A stretch of DNA of 64,000 nucleotides from Gracilariopsis chorda (Eukaryota; Rhodophyta; Florideophyceae; Gracilariales; Gracilariaceae). Positions 53,495 to 61,834 of the stretch are shown here, piece by piece. The notes beneath the pieces were generated by a model. That model made no database searches, was not told where the DNA came from, and saw only the letters and a list, made by a program, of their open reading frames with translations. The position numbers and the translations under genes were made by a program. Each line of letters opens with the position of its first letter. The first letter of the stretch is position 1. The stretch spans positions 124,001 to 188,000 of the forward strand of contig NBIV01000122.1 in NCBI GenBank assembly GCA_003194525.1. Reading direction: 5' to 3'.

Positions 53495-55906
53495 AAGAAG
53501 CCAGTTGTCGCTACACACTCGTTAAGGTCCTCCAAGCTTCGTGCCAAATGTGATTCAAACCATTGCTTTTTGTCCGTCTAAACCGTTGCTTCTTCATCTT
53601 CTGAAGGTCCTTGTAGTGAACCGGGTGGAAGAGTGCCAGGCCGGGGTTAGAACCTTAACCACACAAAAAGCACACGAAGGTAGTTACCGGTTGAGCTATG
53701 GCCGCTCACGGTGTGGTGACCCAAGCCACACCGCCGGAGATGTTATTGTGACTCTGTGACTATCATCTGCAGCTGACAGCTCCACAGTCTTTCAGATCTT
53801 TGAATATATACCAAAACTGTGCAGGACCCGGGAGGTCGTTAAACTCGTCCAGGCGATCAGCGGACTGATCGCCTCCACGGACCCGGGATGTCCGTAAAAT
53901 CGCCCCGGCAGTCGGCGCACCGACAGCCTGAAGACCTGGGCGGTAGCGTCGGAAAAAGACCCCCCCTTATCTGTGGGAGACAGAAGGGACGAGGCACGTG
54001 CAACACTGCGGATCTTACCAATCTTTCCCTAACTTTTCCCAGAAGGATCATGGAGGTTCCCATGGAAACTCTGGCGAGATCGCGGTTGGTCTCCAACGGA
54101 GACCAGGGAGTCTAGGAAGCGACAACACCGCCTGTACAAGGATCTGAATGGTTTTACAGGGGTTTTCTGGACTTACGCTGAAATCTACATCAGACACGGG
54201 CCCCAACGCGATCTTACCGCCCTTTATCGCCAAGGGTAAAGAGAAAAGGGAGGGTAAGATGTCAGCAGATGTTCTGGGTGGCGCGAACGTGGTACATGGA
54301 ATCCGCCTTGTCGTGGTGTACCACTTACCTGGCGTTCTCTCGAGTTGAGGAAGGATTAGCTGAGCAAAGTCTGGAAGAGGTGAGACACGCCAGAACGAAA
54401 TGGATTGTACATTCGGGTCTCCCCGCAGAATTTTTGTACCATTCTACTACGTCTTAGAATACCAGTTGCTGAGCGTAACACGGCTGCTGCAGGGTGGGAG
54501 CAAGCAACGGCCATCAACAATATTTTGAGTCGAAGTTAATACTGGTGTAACGGGGTAGAGAGAACTTGTCATTCACGAGGAGTAGCTAGCGGTTAACCTT
54601 AGTTGTTGGGAAATTGAGGAGGAATTATGATAAGCTCTACCGCAGCGTCGCAATTAGCCAATGTGCGGCCCATCAAGAAGAAGAAGAAGAAAACTGTGCA
54701 GCAGTTGGGCTTGATGCATGGAATATGGGTCAGGGCGTCAAAGTTGTCGTAGCCCATCTGGAATCACGATGCTTAATCGCTTTGCGCTGGATACCGTGGT
54801 GGTGAAAGACCACTGCAAGGTACTAGCGAGTCCCGCTCAGAACACATGCAGTCCCGCCCGTCGAGTGTGCCGACCTTCCGAAAAGGCTAAAAAACACTAT
54901 AAAGTTACGCCGGATGAGGAAACCAACTGGAGATGCGATTGGGTCTATTAGGGGAATTTAGCCTTCGAATAGATAGTTAGCATTCTACTTGTAGAAAGCG
55001 AATACCTTTGCCTTGGAACTAAGGCACGTGCCCGTAACCACACACACACATATGGAATATGGACCATGACTTACTTTTCTGGTTTGAAAACCTGCTGGAG
55101 TTGATGCCTTCTACTCGTTCCAAGTATGCCGGGTAATTCGTCTCCAACCGCATGAGCCCGGGTTGAGTGTCCTTAGTCGAAGTCGAAGCCTGGATAGTAG
55201 TGACAATTCACCAAGACTACATAACCTCCTTGTAACGTCTCGAAAATAATTGACGTCTCAAAGCGCTTTGTTCATCAAATATGTGCCACAGCTATCTGTC
55301 TCTCAGTTACAGTCTCAAAAAACACAAAAGCAGGCGCAAAGACCCCAGAAGTTCTACTCAGGTTGCTTTCTTTCTCTAGAGTTCTTGTTCACGATTCCGA
55401 CTGTTGTTCAACAAAACTTTATTACTCAAAATGCTTTTCGCCTTGCTTCGAGGGAACCACGCAATGCGTGGGATGTTTGCGCCTTCTCATTTGACTGTTA
55501 CCAATTTTGCATGCTCTAAATCCAGCAGCACTTTCTGTTTATACGAAGAACTGCACGCATTGTCAACAGACTTCTTCATATTGCTTTCCAATAACCCCAC
55601 TCCTAACAGCTCGCTGTACTGAAGAGCACCCCTACTTTAACCATGCTCAGTTCTCCGCCATGGATGGTTCATACACACCAAGCACTTTTTTTAATACATC
55701 CTAACTCGCGCTGACACGGCATAACTAACGCACATCACTGGGATGCATGTCCTTCTACTCAGTAAGCTATATCTTAACCTATGTAAGGATTTCTCAATAA
55801 GTTGTTTTACCTTGCGAAATTAGTGCGTTGGAAAGAGATTTTAACTGTATCAAAGAAATACATGTAAACCAGGAGCCACATATCAAAACTACAACAATGA
55901 AAAGGT
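53495..55906. other. No recognisable gene; several small hairpins
   Basis: Short frames only. Visible structure: a 10-bp hairpin, AGGCGATCAG with CTGATCGCCT (53851-53874), next to two imperfect copies of GACCCGGGANGT. A smaller hairpin, TGGTCTCC with GGAGACCA, lies near 54085-54105. A tRNA-like stretch lies on the minus strand at about 53627-53705, with an A-box-like TAGCTCAACCGG and a B-box-like GGTTCTAACC. It does not fold properly and is not called. Confidence 0.45.
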
Positions 55907-56300
55907 TTATGCAGCATGATGTCGCATCAGTGACTGCTGCGTATATTTCTCAATAGAAAAAGTGGCTTTTGGGGATATGAGAGTTGATAATCTACAAACT
56001 TCCTCAACGTCTCGAAGAGAGCCCGTGACCTTTTTCCACAACTCTACAGCGCGGGGTAGATCATCATCATGTCCTTCGGCAAGCATACACGCTAACAACG
56101 TTCTTGCAAGTTGATGAGAAGAGCGCAATATAACACCTTCAACAAGATGAATGGCACGAGAAGAATCTTTCTTTACCCCCGAAACACCGTACCAAAGCAC
56201 CTACGCAAGATTGATACGTATAAGATCGCTGTTATCCTTCTTCACGCCAGACTCGAGAAGAGACAACGCTTGTTGGGAGTCACAGTTTTCGGTAAAATCC
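55907..56300 (-). pseudogene. Sel1-family gene, truncated 3' fragment
   Basis: The minus strand reads ALSLLESGVKKDNSDLIRINLA, then a stop, then VLWYGVSGVKKDSSRAIHLVEGVI and RDVEEVCRLSTLISPKA. This is the C-terminal end of the Sel1 gene at 30026 with clear similarity. A TAG replaces the Tyr codon of the intact gene (LAYVLWYG). The frame ends at 55907. It lies opposite to the 5' fragment at 52450, so they are not simply one interrupted gene. Confidence 0.8.
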
Positions 56301-56859
56301 CCTAAAACGCCGATACCCTCGTATCAAGCATCTGTAGCCCGATATACCCAAACTTACAACGACAAGCACACTTCACGAGACACAACCCAACAACCAGTGC
56401 ATTATGCTAATACGGATATGCATTGCGACAAGCTTCATAAACTACGAGAGTTAGACATAAACTACTATGCCCTGTAGTACTTAGCAATCCTATTTACGTA
56501 TCAACAGTCAAAGCGGTCGACCATCAGAAGTGTAATCTTGATTAACCTACAAAGCGAGAGAGAAAACATCTAACGTGACGGTTGAGATGGAGACCCTATC
56601 GCACTATTAGATCCTGTCGGCAATTCTGGGATTAAGAACAATCGTTTTGTATTGTTCGCGCTTTGTGCTTTCTGCAATACATGCTCTCTTTATTTGCTCT
56701 GAGAGGTGTTTCGTTTCCTTTTCTGCTGCGGCCTTTGGCGGACTCTTCTTCCTTTCTTCTTTTAGCTTTAGTGCGAACGAGAACGCCAGCAGCGAAGCAT
56801 ATGTTTCCTTCATGTACCGCTGAAGCTGGAGCTAGGAAATGCTCAGCTGGTTGAACCCT
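56301..56859. other. No recognisable gene
   Basis: AT-rich, with short frames only. No repeat or domain seen. Confidence 0.4.
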
Positions 56860-57870
56860 CGGAGAAGCGGGAATAGCAGTATTGCATCGCGCCTATACCG
56901 ACAGTACCTACGAAGCACCTTCAGAGATCTTAAGGAAGGTACGAAACTATACTTTGTACAATGGTCTCCTCTATTGGACAGGATCTGGTTCCTATCGATT
57001 TTATATTCCCTTCGAAGATCTCCCACGAACTGTGAGGGATTATTTCATGATGTAGGACATATTGGCGCGGACAAGTCGTACTATTCTGCACACAGATATG
57101 CCTTTTAGCAACGCATATATCAAGACTTTTGGAAGCACGTGCGCAGCCGTCGCGGCTGTCAGTCGAACAAGTCATCCCATAATCCACCACAGGGCTAGCT
57201 ACAGCCATTCCCGATCCCTCATCGATGTTGGGAAATTGTAACCTTTGACTTCCTTACGGAAGTTTTTACTACAGATACAGGTTTCGACGCAATCTTGGTC
57301 ATGGTAGATAAGCTGTCGAAGCAAGGATTCTTCGTACTGACCAAGAAGACTGCAACCGCCAAGCAGACCCTTCATCTCTTTGACACCAATTGTCTTTCCA
57401 AACATGGAGTCCCGCACACTCTGGTTAGCGACCGAGGCCCAAAGGTCACGCCCAACTTTTGGACGTCATTGGTACAGCCCCTAAATGTTCGTTTGAATGT
57501 CTCAACTATCGCTCATCCGCAAACTGACGGTCTATCGGAGAACATGATCCGTACCGTGTCCAACATGCTTCGTGGTGCTGTCCAAAAATCTCCGAAGGAA
57601 TGGGATCTTGCCTTACCCACAATCGAGTATGTATACAACGCCGCAAGACATAGCTCTACCGAACTCGCCCCCTTCGAAGTTGAACTCGGATACATCCCCC
57701 ACGCCCCAGTTACGCGGCAACTGGAACACTTTGAGATACGCTCTCAACAAGCTCTTGAGTTTTTTTGAACGACGTAATGCTCTTCGAGCGCTTGCAAGCG
57801 ATCAAATTGCGAAGGCCGTGGCCAACCAGAAGTACTACGCTGACCTACGCAGAAAAGATGTATTGTAATC
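56860..57870 (+). pseudogene. Ty3/gypsy integrase fragment
   Basis: Part of a Ty3-C-like pol is readable across stops. LLYWTGSG...FYIPF resembles the sequence before the integrase in Ty3-C (LLYWIGSRSKRVYIP at 63952-63999). A damaged H2C2 zinc domain follows (HDVGHIGADKSYYSAHRYAF, then WKHVRS and GCQSNK). The DDE core is WEIVTFDFLTEVF (first Asp, 57247), LVSDRGPKVTP (second Asp) and HPQTDGLSENMIRTV (Glu). It has no gag or RT nearby. Confidence 0.85.
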
Positions 57871-58327
57871 AGCTGGGGATCTTGTGCTACTTCGTTTCGA
57901 TGTGCTGTTAGTTGCGGGGAGCAGCCCTTCCCAAGAAACGGCAGGCTCACTGACGGTTTGTTGAAACCAAGATAGCGGCCCTAAATAGATGTCTGAAAAA
58001 CGATGACCGAAAGGAGCAGGGTATTCTTTCACCTCTTCTGAATACTTCCAAACAAAGACGCAAATGGATATTCAATCTCTCCAATACTGTTGCAAAGGAA
58101 GCACCACTGTCTTCCGTACATCTCCTCAAATTTGTCGCTCTCCTTGTCGATCCGTAGTTCTCTCTCAGATATATCCTTGTTACGACAGCAACGCTCCAAA
58201 GTTTTGGCTCTAACGGGACTCGTTCGGTGTAAAACGAGCTGAGCATTTAATGCCGCTCAACCCCCAGTCTTGCTTCGACCACACCAACCCAGACGTTCTA
58301 CCTTTCATACGCAATCAGATTCGCACA
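57871..58327. other. No recognisable gene
   Basis: Past the integrase fragment the reading decays. A GDLVLLRFDVLL stretch (about 57877-57915) may be the end of its C-terminal domain. Nothing else is recognised. Confidence 0.4.
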
Positions 58328-58765
58328 ATGATGACCAAAGAACTCATTGCGACAGCCTTGATGTTAGTGGGCGCCATAACAAGTGCTTGCGCCATGACCC
58401 ATCCGAAAAGTTTCTACCTATCGCTGTCACCCGAGGCTCTGTTTGCATATGGTGTGAAGGGCGCTGTAGGTGCATGTTACATCTCTCTCAACACCGGCTC
58501 GAGCAGCTATTGCGATTTGTATGTGAACACTGCCACGATTGGCAACAATGGGCATCGCGGATGGCCGCGAAAGTTGAATGACATGGGAACTGGATGTGTA
58601 AAGGCTCCTGAGTTTCCGAGGAAACGTACGTACTGCTGGTATTCTCGCAGCGAATATATCAACCATCCGCAAGCTATTCGCGACACGTTCTGCACGCATC
58701 CTAGTGTGACGAATGCGGCCAATCAACTCAGGGATGCGGTTGAGAAGGACCAGTGTGCGCTTTAA
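58328..58765 (+). CDS. Small Cys-containing, probably secreted protein
   Basis: A frame of 145 codons from the ATG at 58328 (the same frame is open from an earlier ATG at 58250). The start has the make-up of a signal peptide: MMTKELIATALMLVGAITSACA, with a small-residue cleavage site before MTHP. The mature part has five further cysteines (GACY, YCDLY, GCVKA, YCWYS, TFC) and a last Cys in DQCAL, plus an aromatic, Gly/Asn-rich middle (NTATIGNNGHRGWPRK). It would act outside the cell or in the secretory path. No family is recognised; coding quality is plausible but unproven. Confidence 0.45.
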   Translation: MMTKELIATALMLVGAITSACAMTHPKSFYLSLSPEALFAYGVKGAVGACYISLNTGSSSYCDLYVNTATIGNNGHRGWPRKLNDMGTGCVKAPEFPRKRTYCWYSRSEYINHPQAIRDTFCTHPSVTNAANQLRDAVEKDQCAL

Positions 58766-58845
58766 ATGTGTTGCGCAAAAAGCAGAAGAGCGTCGCCATG
58801 ATTTAAGTAGGCTGCGTAAAACGGGCTCGTTTATTCAGTATGCGT

Positions 58846-58913
58846 GTGAAATGCAGTAACTGCCACGCAATAGCCGACAGTGAAATGCAGTAACTGCCAC
58901 GCAACAGCCGACA
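58846..58913. repeat. 34-bp tandem duplication
   Basis: GTGAAATGCAGTAACTGCCA plus 14 bases is repeated twice back to back with one difference (AATAGCC versus AACAGCC). It lies just after the small secreted-protein frame. Confidence 0.8.
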
Positions 58914-59078
58914 GTTTTCAATTGCATTATTAGTATCTTTACCTAGGAGAGGGCCTCTGGAAGCGTATAAGAAGAGGCGCCGGCTCGGTGGTTGCAGTAG
59001 GTAGAGAGAAGATAAGACCTACCGACGCGTAGTAAAGACTAGATTTTGCTCCGAGACTTTGGCGGTTTTCTCATAGTT

Positions 59079-59750
59079 ATGGGCCCAGAGAGCTCTGATC
59101 TACCGAAACGACCTCGCTTATCGTGGGACATGAAGACCGTGCCCTGGACCGACGGAAAAGGTAACCAGGAACTTAAGGCGACAGCAGTCGCACAATGGAA
59201 ATCAGTTCACAGCAAATTGGACCCGAACAATTCGAACAAAATTCGGGAAGATCTAATGGGCATCATGTTGCAATTGCAGCTCTACGGAAGGACAAGAGAC
59301 ATCTGCAAGTCCATTTCGCAAGAAGTGATACGCTCAACTGGAGGTGCTGACGCAATTCTTAAGGCACTTTACACTCGTGACCCACTGGCCGTAGTGTCTG
59401 AGGTGTGCCAAGACCTGTTGACACTATTGAACACGAAACGAAACCGGAACGAAAGCATGTGGATCTTTGAGTCGAGATTTCAGGCACAGGTTTCCCGACT
59501 AAACTCGCATGGGACAGAGGCAAAACTGTCGGGAGCCTTGGTGGCATTTATATTGCTGGCCAACTCTGATGTAGACAACACCCAGAGAGTCTCCGTATTG
59601 GCTAATTGTGCCCCGGACAGTTCCAGCCTTAGGACAAATGCTTCGACAAATGAGTATCTGAAGAGCGTTTCGTACAGCTCTATCGCCCCTATTCTCCGGC
59701 ATTGTACCCGTACAGGTGGAAGGTCTTCATCAGAACCATTGTCTAGCTGA
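59079..59750 (+). pseudogene. Retroelement gag-like ORF
   Basis: An ATG at 59079 opens ~223 codons. ELKATAVAQWKSVHSKL, TRDPLAVVSEVCQDLLTLLNT and MWIFESRFQAQVSRLN have the layout of gag proteins of LTR retroelements: a tryptophan-containing helical block, then 'FE.RF...V..L'. A damaged zinc knuckle in the same region (SQCHR, stop, KKYGHWA; about 60150) supports this. The element is not Ty3-B or Ty3-C by sequence and its type is unclear. Confidence 0.55.
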
Positions 59751-60560
59751 GGTAGACGCAGTGCGGAGGGAGCGTCAGCAAGCGCAGGAAAGGGGTAAGG
59801 TTCGCGGATACCGAGTCGCGCTCGCGTCGATCAGACAAAGAAGCGGGCACAAAGTCCCTCCCAAGCGGTTTTTTCCTCCCGTCGGTGAGAGAGGACCGGT
59901 TGGGCAGTGGTTTTTACTCTGATCGCCGGCGAGGTGCTTGGGCTCCCAGTAGCCGGAGGTGTTTGGCGCCCAGGTGCCGAGCTCCCAGTAGCCGGAGATT
60001 CGAGGCAAATCTTGGCCAGCAGTGCAGTGTCACAGGGGGCCAATTTGCACACTAGCACCTCTTCTTATGCACAGAAATCTCGCTCTAGCAAAAGTACAGG
60101 ACATAACCGCAAGAAGAAAACGCCGGGGCAAATCGCAGATATGAAGAGCTCACAATGCCACAGATAAAAGAAGTATGGACACTGGGCTACGATCACAGGA
60201 GAGATGGCACGTTGAAGGCGGGATACAAGTCTTACAACGCTCCATCCGACGAAGGAGGAGGTCGGAAGAACGTGCTGTAATCTAATATGTCTTGCTTAGT
60301 AGATGGCGGATCGTTCGACGCGGAATTTGATGGACCTCTACTGCAAGACGGAGCTCCATACAGTGGAATTGGAATAGAAGAACTTACGATGGTTAAAGAG
60401 CTCGTTTGCCCCGGGTGAAATGGAGACCTCGAACTGTTGCTAGAGGCTATTGAAGATCGTCTATACTGGCAATACGGATCAGGAAGCCACAGTAGCGAGC
60501 AGAGAAACATTCTTGGTTCCATCATGCTCGTTTCTGTAAGAAGGTATCTTCCTACGCACT
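59751..60560 (+). pseudogene. Decayed protease-like region following the gag-like ORF
   Basis: Frames broken by stops. VDGGSFDAEFDGPLLQDGAPYSGIG (about 60300) could be a retropepsin entry with Asp-Gly-Gly in place of Asp-Thr/Ser-Gly, followed by WQYGSGSHSSEQRNILGS. A ~20-bp sequence with CTCCCAGTAGCCGGAG is repeated twice near 59945-60000. The remnant stops before the leader of Ty3-C. Confidence 0.45.
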
Positions 60561-60758
60561 ACTTGGCACCCGTTAAGGTTTATGAATTTCAAACGACCAT
60601 TAATGAGCAATAGTACATCTACATTCATCAACTATTGCTCAGGGCGTATTAGTATTTAAGCGTTCTTCTTTCCCATACAAGTAAAGAAAGAGGACATCCT
60701 AGGAGATTGTCATTGTGTTTATCGTTTTTCGAACTACAGAGTCCTGCACTCTTACAAT

Positions 60759-60771
60759 TGGTAGCATTCGC
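60759..60771 (+). other. Ty3-C primer-binding site
   Basis: TGGTAGCATTCGC begins two bases after the putative LTR end CTTACA. It differs from the Ty3-B site (TGGTAGCATCGC) by one inserted T, so both elements probably prime with the same initiator-type tRNA. Confidence 0.65.
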
Positions 60772-60802
60772 TTTCGGTTTCGGAACAATATACGCTCCTT
60801 CC

Positions 60803-61810
60803 ATGCGTCGTTCAACTCGAAATCACGATCCCACAGAACCTGCACAAAACACTGGACCCAACATGGAACAGTTACAGCAGCAGATTGAAGCTCTACAAAG
60901 AACTCTACAGCAGCAAGCAGCTCTTATACAGTCGCTTCAATCTACCAACGGTGGCAACCGGACCACTTCAAATCCTCAGTCAGCGCCCGTAAACTCTGGC
61001 TTCAAAGCACCTCCTGTCCCCATGTTTTCAGGAAAGCCAAGTGACAGAACCTCGGAAAGAGTACAGAGCTTTTTCTATTCTATCAGAAAATATGGAACTC
61101 TTTGCAACTACTCAGATGAGAAGATGTTAGCTCTAGCAGAATGTCATCTTCAAGACAGAGCAGCAACTTGGATAACCCGTCTAGAGCAAAACAACACAAA
61201 GCCGACGTCTCTAGAAGAACTTCGCATCAAAATGACGAAAGAGTTTGTCCCGGCAAACGAGATTGCTCAAGCTCGTATCAAGCTCATGGAGATAAATCGC
61301 AACGAATATGGCAAACTAGAAGATTTCATATCTACGTTTGAAGATATGATAATGCTATGTAACACTCCGCCCAGTGAAGCATACATATATTTCTTCAACA
61401 GCCTTCCGCGAGCAATGAAGGGAAAGTTTACTGAAAAGTTCCCCACCTCCGAGCCTACCGATCGTTACGGAAATATCAACATTCAAACGGTATATGACTA
61501 TGCCCGTACGTTGGAATTGTCCATAAAGATGTCTGGAGATTCTGAGAAGTCCCAACGGTTTGGAGGAAAACGAGGCAACAAAGCCAAGTTTAAAGCCGGA
61601 AACAATTCCCACATCGATTCTGAGACCAGAAAAAAGAACTCCAAAACTACAGATGACGTGTGTTGGGGTCCAGCACAAAAAGGTGAAGGACGTTTGTACC
61701 GTGACAACGATCGTTGCTGCAAATGTGGTTTGAAACCATATAGCGATCCAAACCATCCCTGCCGTAAGGACAAGGAGGAACGCCGTCAGACTCGAGAGTC
61801 AAAAAACTAA
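60803..61810 (+). CDS. gag: Ty3-C gag
   Basis: An intact frame of 335 codons from the ATG at 60803 (MRRSTRNHDPTEPAQN). A glutamine-rich coiled coil comes first (MEQLQQQIEALQRTLQQQAA). The capsid follows: PPVPMFSGKPSD, AECHLQDRAATWITRLE, LEELRIKMTKEFVP, YGKLEDFISTFEDMI. A basic tail has a modified zinc knuckle, CCKCGLKPYSDPNHPC, with a longer gap than the usual CX2CX4HX4C. The stop TAA (61808-61810) directly follows the slippery site. It makes virus-like particles in live relatives. Confidence 0.85.
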   Translation: MRRSTRNHDPTEPAQNTGPNMEQLQQQIEALQRTLQQQAALIQSLQSTNGGNRTTSNPQSAPVNSGFKAPPVPMFSGKPSDRTSERVQSFFYSIRKYGTLCNYSDEKMLALAECHLQDRAATWITRLEQNNTKPTSLEELRIKMTKEFVPANEIAQARIKLMEINRNEYGKLEDFISTFEDMIMLCNTPPSEAYIYFFNSLPRAMKGKFTEKFPTSEPTDRYGNINIQTVYDYARTLELSIKMSGDSEKSQRFGGKRGNKAKFKAGNNSHIDSETRKKNSKTTDDVCWGPAQKGEGRLYRDNDRCCKCGLKPYSDPNHPCRKDKEERRQTRESKN

Positions 61811-61834
61811 CTTGGCCGCATTACGAGGCGGCCA
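61801..61834 (+). promoter_or_regulatory. -1 ribosomal frameshift signal at the gag/pol junction
   Basis: The slippery heptamer A AAA AAC (61801-61807) is in the gag frame as TCA AAA AAC, immediately before the gag stop TAA. A 5-nt spacer (61808-61812) is followed by a perfect 7-bp stem, TGGCCGC (61813-61819) with GCGGCCA (61828-61834), around an 8-nt loop. Slipping back one base leads into the pol frame, which is open to the window end. Sequence, spacing and stem fit the standard model for -1 programmed frameshifting. Confidence 0.8.

Noticed and set aside
53627-53705. Possible tRNA gene on the minus strand (A-box-like and B-box-like motifs at the right distance)
   Set aside because: The D-arm and T-arm stems do not pair, and no sound anticodon arm forms. 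At most an eroded tRNA-derived sequence.
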